Shown here piece after piece: positions 43,818 to 58,269 of a DNA stretch of 64,000 bases (position 1 is its first letter; every line of letters starts with the position of its first letter). Under the pieces are notes generated by a model. That model was given only the letters and a program-made list of their open reading frames with translations. It had not been told where the DNA came from and did not search any database. Origin of the DNA: Adiantum capillus-veneris (taxonomy: Eukaryota; Streptophyta; Polypodiopsida; Polypodiales; Pteridaceae); contig CM043942.1 of NCBI GenBank assembly GCA_014529385.2, positions 106,442,141 through 106,506,140 on the forward strand, in the 5' to 3' direction. Made by a program: the position numbers and the translations under genes.

Positions 43818-46800
43818 TTGGACTTTATCCAACAATTCGATGCGGCGTTTGGACATGAGGGCTTCACGGAGTCCTCTAAGCTACGCCATGTAGCTATGCA
43901 CTTTCAAAAGTCCGCCAGACAATGGTGGTCTAGCCTACGAGCCAACGGTGAAGCTCCACGAACATGGAAGGCTTTAAGAGCTTCCATTATGAAGCAGTTT
44001 TTGGCCACCGATGCCAAAGACAAAGTACTCACCGAATGGCGAAGCTTAAAGCTCTCTCCCAATGAATCCATCCACAAATATGTAGACAAGTTTTGGGACT
44101 TACAACTCAAAGCCACTGTCTTCAAAAAGTTGGATTTTGGAGAGAAAAAGCAACAGTTTTGTGCGGGCTTAACCGAAGAAATGGCGGAGTATGTCAACTC
44201 CCAAAGGCTACATACCATATCAGCGGTAATACACCATACTATGGTGGCCTCTAGAATCAATTTCCAAAGGGGGGTTAAAAGAAATAATAAGCCCCCGGAA
44301 AACAAGGGTTCCAATGAGCCTAAGGGGAAGGACAATGTCCAAAAGTCTCCTAAGGGCAACTCCAACAAAGCTAAAGAGAAGGGAGTTTACAAAGGTAAGA
44401 ACAAACTCTCTCCTGAAGAGCTTGAGCGTTATCGCAAGGATAACCGGTGTTTCAAGTGCGGCGAACAAGGGCATGCGTACCGCGCTTGTCCCCAAAAGAA
44501 CAACCGCCAAGATCCTCCTAGAGCTTCCTTGGTTGAAATCCAAGAGGCGGAGACTCACCAAACAACTCACAAAGGATCTCCTCTATGCCATGCTTGGGGA
44601 AAGGTAAGAGAACATGATGCTTTTATTCTCTTTGACCCTGGTTCTACTCACAATTTTATATCTATAGAGTTGGCCACCAAGCTAGGCATATAATCCTACG
44701 AGATGGGAGATATCCTACCCGCAGACAGCGCCTTCAAGGGGCAAGAAGCTTCAGTTACTCCCTTAATCGGTAAGTTGAGGCTTCATGTCCAAGGCTATGT
44801 GGACAAAGAGGACTTCTTTATCTCAAGCATGAGGATGTAATCCTAGGGGCACCATGGTTTGACCGCCTTGCTGCCGATGTTAAATTTCCTGAAAGGAGAA
44901 TCTCCTTTAAGTTCAAGGAAAAAGACATGTATATAGATGCTAAGGAAATGGGTAACACCATCCCCATTGTACATACACCAGCTTTCAACAAGTCAATAAA
45001 GAGCTCTATTTCCGTGTACATGATTTTTGTTAAAGATTCTAAAAATGAACCTAATGCTTTAGCAAAAGAAAATAAAAGCAACCAAAAGGAATTAGAGTTA
45101 TCCAATTTTCTCAAGGGGTTTAATGATTTTTTTATTGACGACATCCCTTGTGAGCTACCTCCTAAACGAGGTAATGATGACCATGCAATTGAACTTCTTC
45201 CAGGAAGTTCACCGCCTAACAAACCTCCTTATAGAGTTTCTCAAGCTCAACAAGAGGAGATTATGCGGCAAGTGCATGAGTTAGTTGAGAAGGGCATGGT
45301 TAGGCCTAGCTCATCTCCATTTTGCTCACCTGTGCTATTAGTTCAAAAGAAAGACGGCACATACGTATGTGTGTCGACTATAGAGCACTAAATAGGATCA
45401 CTATCAAGAATAGGTTTCCCGTTCCACGGGTAGAAGACCTATTTGATAAGCTACAAGGATCGACCTACTTTAGTAGGATTGACCTAAAAAGTGGCTATCA
45501 TCAAATAAGGATAGTTGATCAAGACATTGTAAAGACCGCATTTTGTACTACATTTGGTCTTTATGAATACATTGTCATGCCTTTTGGCCTGACCAATGCA
45601 CCAATCACATTCAACCGCTTGATGGAGAAGCTGTTCAGGCCTCATCAAACCTTCACTGGAGTGTTCTTTGATGATATTATCATCTACTCTAATTCATTGG
45701 AGGAACACAAGAAATATCTCCAGGTAATATTTCAAGTTTTAAGAGAGAATAAACTTTATGTTAATTGAAATAAAAGTGAATTTTTCTTGCAAGAGATTCA
45801 GTATTTAGGTCACATTATCTCTCAAGATGGCATCCAAATGGATCCATCCAAGTTAGAGGTAATAAAAGGATGACCTAAACCAAGGAATCTTCATGAACTA
45901 AGAAGCTTTATAGGTATGTGTGCATACTATAGACGCTTCATAGAAAAGTTCTCACAAATTGCGGGACCATTACATGACCTAACAAAGAAAAGCGTTAGGT
46001 ATACATGGTCTGCTAAGGAGAACAATGCTTTCGAAAAGCTTAAAGAAAAGCTTATCTCTCAACCTGTGCTTACACTACCAGATCTCTCAAAACCATTTGA
46101 GGTCCAATGTGATGCTTGTGGTGATTGCCTTGGAGTTGTTTTTCTCTAAGAAGGGCAAGCCATAGGCTATGAGAGTCGAAGGCTCGACCCTGTTGAGCAA
46201 GCTCTAGGCATATAAGAAAAGGAACTCCTTGCAGTTCTACATGCTCTCCGACAAACAAATGAGGTGGGCAAATTTCTTTTCGCAATTTCATTTTCATATT
46301 GCTCACATTGCTGGCAAGCACAATCAAGTAGTTGATGCACTCTCAAGACGGCCGAGAGTGAATGCGGTTTTCAGAGCAACTCACAAAGATCTATCTTCAA
46401 TGATAGATGAGTACGCTATTGATCCCGACTTTAGAGAGGTGATTTCAGCCCTGGCATTAGGGAAGAAAGAAGAACCATTCACTTTACAAGATGGTTATCT
46501 TCTCTATGGCAATAGACTATGCGCTACTAACTCACTACGTGAGAAAGTAATGTATGAATCTCATGCTCCACCTTATGCGAGGCATAGAGGCATTCAGTCT
46601 ACCTTAAAGGGAATAGAAACATATTTCTATTGGCCTACCATGAAAGTGAACATACAAGAGTATGTTTCCAAATGTGTGGTATGCCAAAAGACAAAATTTG
46701 ATAGAGGGAAGAAACTTGGATTGTTTCAACCCTTGCCAATCCCTAATTCACCATGGGAGAGCATATCCATGGATTTTATCTTTGGATTGCCTAAGTCTAT

Positions 46801-47788
46801 CCATGGGAATACGGGAATATGGACGATAGTAGAAAGGTTCAGTAAACAAGCTCATTTTATACTTGTCAAAAAGACTATCAAAGCCCATCAAATGGCAACC
46901 CTCTTCATTTCACAAATTTTCAAGTACCATGGCTTGCCAATGTCCATAGTGTCGGATAGAGATCCTAGAATGACCAGTAATTTCTGGAAGGTTCTCTTTG
47001 AGAATTTAGGTACAAGGCTAAAATTCTCTTCGGCCTATCATCCACAAACGGATGGCCAAAGTGAAATAGCTAACCTAACAATTCTCGATCTACTAAAAGC
47101 CTATGTAACGGAAGTAGATCAAAGATCCCAATGGGAGAAGTACTTACCCTTAGTGGAGTATGCTTACAATAACACTGTACATACTTCCACAGGAAAAGCA
47201 CCTTTCGAGGTAATTGAGGGAAGATAAAAAAGTCCCTTGCTACTTAAGGTACATGGGAAGATCTTCGCTGCAGATGAGTATAGCTGAGACCTACAAGAAT
47301 CTTTTCAAAAGATTAAGGATGCCATCTCTATCTCACAGCAAAGGCAAAAGGCTGCTGCTGACAAGCACAGAAGAGCCCAAGCCTTTAAAGAAAACGATTG
47401 GGTCTTGTTAAAATTTCCAAAGGCTCGATTAAGGCACACGACGGGCAAGAATCCTACGCGCCACCAAAAGTACTATGCTAAACTAGCAAAAAGGTACTAT
47501 GGTCCCTTTCAGATTCTTAGGCCAATCAATGAGATGGCCTATCAACTCAAGTTGCCCAATCATTGGCTCATACACAATGCTTTCTATGTGAGCCTATTAA
47601 AGCCTTACAAAGGAGGGCCACCTCAAGAACCAACTATTGAAGACCCACCGGAGATCGAGGACCAAGAGGAGGTGCTGCAGCCCGAGTCCATTCTCCGACA
47701 TGAAGACAAGGTACTAAGAGGCGGTAAGACTATCCGACGATATCTTATTAAGTTTAAGAATTATCCTTTTGAAGATGCTAGACTCTGA
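43818..47788 (+). pseudogene. Chromovirus Ty3 gag-pol, 5' truncated and decayed
   Basis: In order: gag (QFDAAFGHEGFTESSKLRHV), a CCHC knuckle CFKCGEQGHAYRAC (about 44446-44490) and a protease start FDPGSTHNFIS. DPG here is unusual, because DSG or DTG is normal. Reverse transcriptase follows (VDYRALNRITIKNRFPVPRV, VFFDDIIIYS, MPFGLTNAP; 45370-45720). RNase H is partly deleted near 46200-46260. The integrase zinc finger (HRGIQSTLKG, CVVCQKTK) and core (SMDFIFGLPKS, VSDRDPRMTSNFWK, HPQTDGQSE) lie at 46560-47220. A chromodomain closes it ([11 protein letters not shown]...YLIKFKNYP, about 47675-47785). Stops include TAA 44691-44693 and TGA at about 45766, 45871 and others. No LTR precedes gag. Confidence 0.93.
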
Positions 47789-48213
47789 TGCAAGGCATAC
47801 AATTAAAGGATAACCTAAACCTTGTCAATGCTTACAATGCTTCCCAAGAGTAAGAAAATGTACAAAATGTTTTTAAAAAATGAACAAAGTTTTTGTCTTA
47901 TAAGACTCTCTTTTTTTTTATTTGTGCACAAAAATGAAGTAGTATGCATGCTTAGATCAAGTTTGTGGAGACGACGTCTCCCAAACACCAACTAGAGCTT
48001 GTCACTCTACTACGGAAGACTGATAGGATTGATGTGCAAACATGCTTGCGGCAACCTCAGGCTCTCAAGCGCCAAATGGACTAGTCATCCATTATGGAAT
48101 GATGTCGTAGGGTAACATAGGGATGCTCTACCCGCTAAGAAAAGGACTCATGAATATGCTTTATCTTCTCTACACCATAGCCGAGGACGACTATGATTTC
48201 AAGAGAGAGGTAA
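47789..48213 (+). other. 3' untranslated part and purine tract of the chromovirus
   Basis: No gene. It ends TTTCAAGAGAGAGGTAA before TGTCATAATAATC, an expected purine tract next to an LTR start. Confidence 0.5.
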
Positions 48214-49805
48214 TGTCATAATAATCAATATCTAATTCTCCTAAATGATTTTCTCATATTAAACTGATCATTTAATGTGGGGAAGTGCCAGAAGAGAAAA
48301 AGCTAGAATATTGGTTAAGCTAGCAAACCGGCCACAGTAGGGATCCAAAGGAGGGAAAATAGGGATCCAAGGGGGGGTCCATCTACAAAAGAGCCATGTG
48401 CAACAATGGGCTAAAAAGACCCTAAGGTTAAGCCCATTAAGACTTCCAAAATGCTAAGGTTCCAAAATTCAAAGGTTGTGTCCAAAGGGTTAAAGCTTAG
48501 GGGGAATTGGATGCTTTGTGTGCTCTCCAAAGTCCATGCACATCCCTACATGGGAGGGGGCGAGCCCTTCTTCTAGGGGATGAGAGAGAAATCCACACAC
48601 ACACACACACACACAAGCCCCTTTACACAAAGGGAATTAGGGACACATGTCAGCTCCCTAGCCCAGATGCCAACAAGGTGTGCCCAATTCCTATTGGATG
48701 ACCCTTGAAGTCGACCAATGAGAATTAAGCTAGAGTAAATCTAGTTTAATTAATTTAAAAACATTTAATAAAAGAAACCAATAAGAATTAAGTCTCCTAG
48801 AAGACTATTGGAAAGTCTCCCAAAGGGTCCAATGAGCATTCAGGAGCCCGATGGCTTGCCTGATTTCTATTGGCCAGGAGGCAAAGGGGTCCAATGAGAG
48901 TTTAGTTTAATTATTTAATTACCTCAAGCTCTCACAAAAGGGGAAAGGGGGACACATGTCAGAAGGCTATCACTTATGCTGCTTAATTGTAATTGGCTTG
49001 ACTTAGGGAGGGCCAATGAGGCTGCAGGAAGAGCAAATAGCTAGGGGGCTCACCCAAGAGAGAGGGGGGGCTGATTTTTGCTTGGCATTATCACACACAC
49101 ACTCACACAATCTCATGTGTGAAGAAAGAGAAGAGTATCTCTTCCCAAGCTTTAATGGAGAACTCATCACCTACTCCAAGCTTGTGAGATAGAAGCCTAC
49201 CTCAACACTCTCTTGGCATGTGGATGCAAATCCAACATGGAGCCAAGCTTCAATGCATGCTCATCTCCTCTACCAAGATAATTACTAAGCTAATCTATGC
49301 TAATATGAGTGATTATGTGAGGAGATGTACATCTTTCTCGTAAGATACTCCTTCTTCCTCTCAATCTACTCTCATACCCTGCTAGCTCTCACCATCTTCG
49401 AAGGTGTGTGGGGTCTTGGGTCTGAGAACGGGGATAATTCAAGTTGTGTTTGTTAAGTGTTTTGCTTAGTGCATGAAGCTTCCATCTTCATTGCACTAGC
49501 TAGTCTTGAAGGAACACAAAGAATTGTATTGTACAATGTCTCTCTTGATGGGAGAAACCATAATACAAAGCCTTTTGGAGGGGGGACCGGCTCCATGCAA
49601 ATCCGGTCCTCAACTGTTGTCAATAGCTTAATTTCTCTCTCTTTTGAACGTATTGTTGATGCTATCTAACTAGGTGTTATGCTTTTTGTTGCTCTCTCCA
49701 CCCAAGCACTCTTGTAATTCTCATTAGGAATCTATTCTAATGAAATGCCCACTATGTTCATGCTAATTTCCGCTACACATAAGTTATTAGGCCATTATAT
49801 GTTAC
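48214..49805 (+). repeat. Probable 3' LTR of the chromovirus
   Basis: It starts TGTCATAA and may end ATATGTTACA, so the first and last bases are inverted (TGT...ACA). The 5' partner is missing, so the right end is a guess. Contains a CA run at about 48595-48613 and no convincing ORF. Confidence 0.5.
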
Positions 49806-51456
49806 AAAGTGGACCCAAGAAGAAGGGTGCTCTACCCCTATTTCGTCCTCCTCCATTGCAAGTTTTTTGAACCTCTATGATTCTTGGGGAGGCTATGCTT
49901 TGGATGAGGATGGTGTGGGTGGGGGATAGGGGTGGAGGAATTAAAAGATTTAAGAGGATAATTGGGTGTTTTCAAGAGGGGCGGCACGAAGGTGGGGTTG
50001 GGAGAGGGGGAAGGGAAAAGGTGGTTATTGGGAGAAGGGGTAGGGGGAAGTTTACAAGGGTGGAAGAGAGGATCCCCGAGGCAAAAGATTTGGGTTTTTT
50101 GTAAGGTTGATGAAGGGCCCCCTCATTAGAGGTTCTAGCCAAAGGGAAAGGTTTTTTATTGTGGTTAACACGATGTGGGGCTTTATGGTGTGGCAGCCTT
50201 TTAGGGGGAGGTGAGAGAAGGTTTTTCATTTGTGTGGTGACCTCATGGTGCACTAATTCTCCTACCGTTTCCTCCTTTGGAAGAGACTCCGCTTCCTCCA
50301 AAATAGTGGCTTGTGCTCTCTTCCTAGCACTATGAGCCGCCGAGTTTAGGGAGGAGGCCAAATGGGTTTGGAGGATGGAATTTTGAAGTAGAGCATCAAA
50401 CTCATGAAGTGATGAAAGCTTCCAAGAGAGGAGTTGATTGGCCCATGCCGAAGGTTGGACTCTTGGAAAGGAGACGGAAGCAAGCTTCTTGGTTAGGTCC
50501 AAGAGCCTTTCTTCTAGAAGGTCGCGGTATGAATCAAAGCTTTTTTGAAGGTTGTTGATAAGAACACTTTGGGCAAGGATGTAAGCTTGGGTGCAATCCA
50601 ATTGAAATTGGATATTGAGGGATTTGAGCTAGGCACTCAAGAGTGCTTGCGCTTGAGAGTCGTCCAAGGAGAGGCGGGGGGGTTTCATACAAAGGCTAAG
50701 TGGAGCTTTTTGATTGGCGAGGAGGTTTTGCAAATGGGTGAGATGAGAGGTAGCTTGGTGTAGCTTATGGTTGAGGGTTTTAAACTCTGTTAAGGAGATG
50801 GATACAATTTTATCAAACTCATCCGGTTTGTTAATGGCGGGGAGAATGGGTAGGTTTTCAACACACGGATTTGTGACAAGGGGTGCGGTAAAAGCCGAGG
50901 AGGAGGAGCTCGTGGAGAGAGAGCCAAACGTGGTGGGAAAAGTGAGGGGGGGGCTAGACAGGATGCCACCTTGGTTAGATTTGGAAAAGGTGTTCTTATG
51001 TGATACAAAAGCCGCTTTTGTGAAGCCAAAATCTTGGATAGAGGGGAGGGAGAGTTGGTCGAGGTCTTCCAAGGGCAAGTTTGCCGTGAGCCCACGAAGC
51101 TCCTCCGGACCAAAAAGGGTTTTTTTAGAGGAGGTTGGGAAAGGGGGGGAGGTTAGCCCCGGTGAGCGAAGCACACTCATTTGTGGATTCAAGAGGGCTG
51201 CCACTGAGGTGAAACCGGGGTACAATGAAGCCCGAGAGCTTGCTTTAGAAAGGGTGGTCGAGGGGGTTGTAGTGGTAGTAGTAAGAAGGAAAAGAGGGTT
51301 TAGGAGGCTTTCGGTGGTCGAGGGGCCCATGGTGGTGGTAAGTGGAGCGGAGGTGGCCGCGAGTAGAGGCTCGGGCGGGTTGCCGGGAGAGCCCTTGGTA
51401 CCCTCTATCTCCATTGCCATTGCTGCGGCTGCTGGGGATGGGGGAACGGGCTCCAT
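49806..51456 (-). pseudogene. Unrecognised Ser/Thr/Pro-rich ORF with one in-frame stop
   Basis: On the minus strand an open frame runs from ATG 51454-51456 to 50629 (275 codons), is stopped by TAG at 50626-50628, and continues in the same frame to 49972. The first part is Ser/Thr/Pro-rich with Thr and Ser runs. The second part has helical, Gln/Leu/Ser-rich text (NQLLSWKLSSLHEFDALLQN, HSARKRAQATILEEAE) and a basic C-terminus. I recognise no domain. An ORF on the other strand (50771-51565) is also open over the first part. I prefer the minus strand because its frame continues beyond the stop. It could be a gag-like or accessory protein of an unlisted element. Confidence 0.35.
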
Positions 51457-51579
51457 GTCAGGACTGAGTCAAGAGTCGGAATCACTCGGGGCTACCGAAG
51501 CAGTGGCGACCGTCGAGCAGAGGACAAAAGCGTCGCAGCCGATTGTTGTGGAGCTTACAGCCTAGGAGGAATCAGTGAA

Positions 51580-51775
51580 CCTACTGAGCCAAGATGAGAA
51601 GGCATTGCAAAATAGAAACCGCATGGTGGCGTGGCAAAACAAGAGCCGAAAGTGGTGCGCCTGGTGGCGTTGCAGAACTGAAGCCGGAGCAGTGCCTCGA
51701 TGTAGTAGAGCCGAAGAAGAGAGCAACCACAGTTGTAGTGGTGCATTGGGTGGCGTAGCAGAAACGTCGCCCTCT
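51580..51775. repeat. Three spaced GGTGGCGTNGCA motifs
   Basis: GGTGGCGTGGCAAAAC, GGTGGCGTTGCAGAAC and GGTGGCGTAGCAGAAAC occur 50-90 bp apart just left of a CT array. They may be subterminal repeats of the CACTA element whose TNP2 gene starts at about 53.3 kb. That link is a guess. Confidence 0.4.
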
Positions 51776-52720
<945 letters not shown>

Positions 52721-52722
<2 letters not shown>

Positions 52723-53324
52723 ACAAAACCCCCTTCGGTGAAACTTGGGAAGCTTGGAGAAGGAGAAAAGGGAAGGGAGAATGGGGGAGGCGCGAGAAGC
52801 TTGGAGAAGGAGAGAGAGGGAAGGGAGAGGGAAAAATGGGGGGAGGGGGGGGGGGGGGGGGAGCTTGGGAGCAATGGCGGAAAGCAAGAATGCAGACTAA
52901 GCAACAAAAAATGCAGCATACACTACCTTCTGGCCTATTTTAGGCGCTAGGCATTCCCACGTATATTATCGCGGTCCATCATTTCAAACGAATACATGTG
53001 AATCCAAGGTTGCAGAGGGGGGGGGTTACAAACCACCCCCTCTACCCTTAGCTATCTGTTATTTCATTTTCTAGCCTTTTGAGTTTTTTGATGAAGATTT
53101 TTAATTTTTTATGGATAATCTTTTTTTGCAGTACTTTTAAATGTTTATTAATTGCATTTTTTAAGTTCTCTTTTAGTTAAAAATAATTTTAGCACTCATT
53201 GTCATTTATTCCCTTTGACCTTAACTTTATGTAAATTTTTAATGGAATTTAGGGCTTTTCTAATTATCTATTTTTTAGGACACATGACTAAATAAAAAAC
53301 ATTTCACGTGTGGACGACATCGAC
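52721..53324. other. Purine-rich then AT-rich spacer, no gene seen
   Basis: Includes a long G run (about 52845-52861), then AT-rich sequence. It probably belongs to the 5' part of the CACTA element to the right. Confidence 0.45.
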
Positions 53325-55835
53325 TGGGATGATCGTGGTCCCCCTAGAGGCCCCGAGCGCAATCGTCGGCTCAAGGAAAAACTCCCTTGTCCTTGCACAA
53401 AGTGCAAAAAGGCAATCCCTTGCTTCTGAGGCGCATTGCCTTAGAGCATGTGGAGAATGAAGGGCTTTGGCGTTCTCGAAAAAGTGCTCGGAGAGATGAG
53501 AGTGGCACTCACCCGTCGCTTGAGGAGGTGCCTCATTGGTCTGTGTTTGGTGGTGATTCATCGGTGTGTAAGGCCGAACGGTAGAGGCAAGAGCGACTGG
53601 GCGATCTGGGTGCACCGCATGGTGATCCTCCCATTGGCTCTACATTGGCAGCTCCTATGCGTCTCTGTCGCACTTTGAGGCAGAGGATGAGCACATGTTT
53701 GACATGTGTGATGAGTTACTAGCTCATGAGTGTGACGTGTGCAAGGAGGATTGTCAGCCCTGCACTAACATGGGCTGCCAAAATGGAGGATAGATTGATG
53801 ATGAGTGTTTGAACACCTCTCTACGACGGTGCATGGTACTCGGTGCTCCGAGCATCGTTGGAAGCTCTCAATTTGCAAGAAAATTTCGTTTGGAGTAATG
53901 CAAGTGTCGATGCACTACTTTTATATATAAGTATGGAATGTGGCTTTTATATACTCTCCACTCGCTTTATGGTGCCGTCTTATAGCAATTATATTAATAC
54001 ACATTTTTGTTGTAGTTTGATGGGAAAAATGCTACTAGAAGATGACCACATGCCTCCAAATTATTGACAAGCTAGATCGTATGTCACTACACTTGGAATG
54101 GAGTATGAGCGCATCTACGCGTGCATCAACAATTGCATGTTATACCGCAATGAGCATGCATATGCTACCTCATGTCTCGTGTGGTGCCGGGAGGCACAAT
54201 ACAGGATAGGAGTGAGCGGGGCGCACCTGCCCCGTAAGGTATTGAGACATTTTCCATTAATTCCTGGCATCCAACGCATGTTTAAAAGTAGGTCTATCGT
54301 GGAGCTTCTCGCATGGCACGTGAACCATCGCTCAAATGATGGAATGATGAGTGTCCCTGCCGATTCACCTGCATGGAGGCACATTGAAACTCAATGGCTA
54401 GAGTTTGGGTTGGAGTCTCGACACTTGAGGCTTGGGTTAGCAAGTGACGGTGTCAACCCATTCGGTACTAAGTCTACTTCATGGAGCACTTGGCCTGTGG
54501 TGATCGTCAACTACAATATTCCACCATGGGAGACAACCAAGAAGAGCAATATACTTCTGTCCTTGCTTGTTCCAGGGAAGTACAAAGTGTCAAATATTGA
54601 CGTCTACCACCAGCCCCTCATTGAGGAGTTGGAGGAGTTATGGAGAGGAATTCATGTTGTCGATGTCTCACTTGCAAAGGTGGGGAGAGAGGACATTGTG
54701 AAGGGAATCCTTATGTGGACTATGCACGACTATCCTGGGCTTGGAGATATTTCTAGTAACCCTCTTTTCTCTATCTCTCTCTCTCTCTCTCCCTCTTTCC
54801 CTCTCTCCCTTTAGTTCACTCATTTCTCTAACCATATGATATGTATGCAGGGTTTTCCACATTGGGGCACAATGCATGTCCTACTTGTGGGCCATCGTTG
54901 GTGACGGAGAGGCCCGATTCCTTGCATAAGGTAATCTATCCAAGCAACCATCGTTTATTACCTTAAGGGTATAAGAAGCACAAGGCTCCAACAAATGGGA
55001 AGACCTGTCTAAAGCTCATGATGGCAGATTGGGCAACCATTTTGGGGAGAACACCACAACAACAATCCGGCTCCATGTTATCCACCAAAAGGTATGTCAA
55101 GGTATTTTATATTTTTAAGGCTTCCATATTGGAAGGACTTAAAAATACAACACCTCTTGGATCCCATGCACATATTCAAGAATGTAGCCCAAACACTATG
55201 GGACCACATTATTGGCAAGAAGGACTCTCTGGGTGCCAGGGAGGATTTGAGGCTTTTAAAAACTTCTCCCTGCCTCTGATACTCCAAGTCGTGCCCCAAA
55301 TGGAAAGATTGTGCTTCCTAAAGCACCATGGATGCTAGCCAAAGAAGAACTAGACAAGGTGAAGGGTACCATTGCCTCTATTCACACACCAATAGTATAC
55401 ATGAGGTCGCTAAAGGGAGCTTTCACAAAAGCGAAGAAGGGTGGAAGCATTCAATTGTATGGGTTCAAGTCCCATGATTGTCACAAGATGCTTCAGGTAA
55501 TCTTCATACTCCCTATTCTATCTATAGTTTGTGTGTATGACTATCACTCACTTTCCCTTCCCCTGATTTACATTGTAGTTCATTCTGCCGGTGAGTATGT
55601 GTATATGTCTGGACAAGAAAGTCAGGGATGCTATTTTTAAACTAGGAGAGCTAGTAGGTACACCACAAGACTCCACTCAACTACAACTTTTTTATATATA
55701 CAATAATCTCAACTAGAACTTAGTGTATCCTTGTGTGTTTTCTTGCAGATTTGTGAGGTCCAAGGAAATCAAAATAGATGCTATCCTTGCTACTCAAACG
55801 CTTGCAGCAAAAACTATGTGTGCCATTGAAGATGT
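53325..55835 (+). pseudogene. CACTA TNP2 transposase, second copy
   Basis: The transposase-associated cysteine block (CPCTKCKKAIP...LRRIALEHVENEGLWRS) is at about 53385-53480. The core follows: ERIYACINNCMLYRNEHAYA (about 54104-54165) and GLASDGVNPFGTKSTSWSTW plus NYNIPPWETTKK (about 54437-54545). Then come LDPMHIFKNVAQTLWDHIIG (about 55157-55215) and LPKAPWMLAKEELDKVKGTI (about 55312-55370). The later exons FILPVS...LDKKVRDAIFKLGELV (about 55580-55640) and RSKEIKIDAILATQTLAAKT (about 55755-55815) precede a Ty3 element inserted at 55836. Frame shifts make it a pseudogene or leave exon borders unresolved. It is more diverged from the family-I copy than a recent duplicate would be. Confidence 0.85.
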
Positions 55836-57151
55836 TGATGGGGGCTTTTCACAAGCCAAGCTCCCATACCCCTCTTCTCTCGTCCCCACCCCATGAAAAC
55901 CCCCTCTTATGGAGGGAGTGATAAAAGGCATTGAAAAAAGTAAGAAAAAAATAAAGTATGATTATGTAAATATATAAGAAAGGTGAAATAGGCCACCTCA
56001 TGCCTGCGGGGTAGCCCATCCCCACCTTGCCTCCTTTTTCTTCACTGTTGCCCTGCCGGGTGTCACTTTTCCTCTCCTCCACTCAAAAGGTCAACCCCCT
56101 CTCTCTTCACCTTGTCCTTTCTTCTTTCTCTCTCCCCTCAAGCTACCCCACCTCTCACCAATAATGCATTATAACTCACCAATAATGCACCCTAACTCAC
56201 ATGCAACTTACCCTATCTTCCAAAATAGTATACCCCACCCCCTCTTTCTCTCTCCTATCATATCCCATGACCCAAATACCCCCTTCTCTCTCTAAAGGGC
56301 GCCATGTCTCTTTTCTTGTAGCTAAATAACCTCCCCCACACTCACACACACTCAGTTTCACTGAAAAAGGTGCCCACAGATCCATCCCCACCCGGTGGTT
56401 ACGTGATTTTTCTTGTGTTCACACATATCTGCACACAGATTCACCTCTGAACACACTCCCCTCTCTCCCCTCTTGTAATTACTTTATTCTCCATGTCACC
56501 TCTCACTTTTTTTCATCAACCCATCTCTCTCTCTTAGTCTCTCTCTCATGAGACTGCTGTTCTAGCACATATACACACAGCCAGACAAGTGGGGCCCACA
56601 GTCACATGGCCTATGTATATAATGATTTCTTCATTTCTAAATTCTAGAATTCCGCTCCCCTCCTCCCCTATATAAAGAGGGGTCACCATCACACTAAATA
56701 CACACACAACATCACCAAAGAACACACTATGCACTGTGTGTGCCTAGTGCACACACACACACCCACACCATCACCATCACCGCAATCACCATGCTTGTCT
56801 TGAGCATGACCTCTACACCCTTGGCTATGGAAGATGAAGGGCAACTAAATGAAGGATGATGGCCATAATCCTCGTGCGAGTCTTTGCCATCAACTCCCAC
56901 CTATCCGCCATGTGCTCTACCACTCTCTCCCTTCTCATTCCCCTACCCTATGCTCCCCATTTCATCGCCTAATTCTCTAAATAAAGCTTGAGGTTTTGTG
57001 AGTATGTTTTCTTGCAATGTTTTGCCCATGTGAGGTGTGCGGAATCGCCACCTAGTCTTGTGTTTTGGAGTGAGCTTGTGTATATGTAAAGTGTGTGCGG
57101 ATTCGCCATCCTTTTGTGATGCCTAAGTACTAAGCCGCTATACCCCGTCCC

Positions 57152-57202
<51 letters not shown>

Positions 57203-57412
57203 TGATCTCATTCCCTTTCCTTTTCATCATTACTCCCAAGCATCCATCTCTCTTGGATGAAAACTTTGTTATGGTGGTGTGTTGTTTGCGTCCTAGCCGT
57301 TGAAGCTAGGTGGTGCCCCCTGTTTGCTCTACCATGACAGGCTCGAGGCGCGCCATTCGGTCCCGGGTGTTTTAGAGGCCGTCGGGGTTCGGGGTTCGCT
57401 TTGCTCCCGTCA
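55836..57412 (+). repeat. 5' LTR
   Basis: TGATGGGGGC...CTCCCGTCA, 1577 bp, ending two bases before the primer site. TATATAAAGAGGGG at about 56670-56683 is a good TATA box, and AATAAAG at about 56980 a possible polyadenylation signal. A (CT)n run lies at 57158-57199. Short ORFs in it look accidental. Confidence 0.85.
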
Positions 57413-57414
57413 TT

Positions 57415-57432
57415 TGGTGCCCCCACTGAGGA
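57415..57432 (+). other. Primer binding site
   Basis: TGGTGCCCCCACTGAGGA, near-identical to the primer site of the nested element at 8485-8504. Confidence 0.8.
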
Positions 57433-58269
57433 TCTTTTCATGAAATCCTTCAGTTTACAAGACTGAAACCCCTAAACTATTGTGAATGGATGAATGGCTA
57501 GCAGGATTTGCTAATTGGACGACAGAAGAAGAAGAGCTCCAAGCACAACTAGACGAACTCCGTATCTCCATCGAAGCTCGAGTGCCACGCGTAACGGTAA
57601 TCGATTTGCAGTGGGAGAGTCAACCAACACGCCAAACCCAGTGGATATACATAGGCCAAGTGCCAAGAAGAAGAAGGAGAAGGTCGAAACCATGTCCGCA
57701 ACCTACAAACAACCCACAACAACAAAATGGAAGGAGCTCTGCACAATAGAGAATCAACACTATTCTACTTTGAGAATCGGGTAACTCAAGTCACCGAGGT
57801 AATTATCACAGTCAGTTTTCAAGTCGCACCTGATGCTGCAGCACAGATAACGGAAGCATTGGATCACACTCTCACTAGAGAAACTAGGGATCTACTGAGT
57901 TTGTTTCAGGAAAGAACACCACCGTCTCCCACAAGCTTGGACAGTGACTAAGCACCTCTAAGCTTCACATGAATCAGTACAACCTACCTCAAGACAGATC
58001 ACACGTACCAACACGTGTACGCTCAATCAAGGTAATACTGGACTTGAAGGCTCACTACCAGCACGTCATTGACACCATGCTGGGTGGGGAGCGGTTTTTG
58101 AGGTTCTGGCATCAGATCAACCATTTGTCTTACCTTTGGTACAAGGCAATGTACCGTTTGAAGTTTTAATTTATGTCCTAGTATAAGAGGATATACACGC
58201 CTCCTTGTAAAGAAGAAAAAAACTTTTGCAAGTTAAGCAGTGTGTCTTTCTAGCTCTCTCTCAGTAATC
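57433..58269 (+). other. Leader of the Ty3 element
   Basis: Contains a short open frame from 57486 (DEWLAGFANWTTEEEELQAQ) that could be a remnant of a leader ORF, broken after about 85 codons. I see no known domain. Confidence 0.35.

Noticed and set aside
50771-51565. 264-residue plus-strand ORF
   Set aside because: Antisense to the Ser/Thr/Pro-rich minus-strand frame, which continues past its stop. Probably a shadow, though I cannot exclude it.
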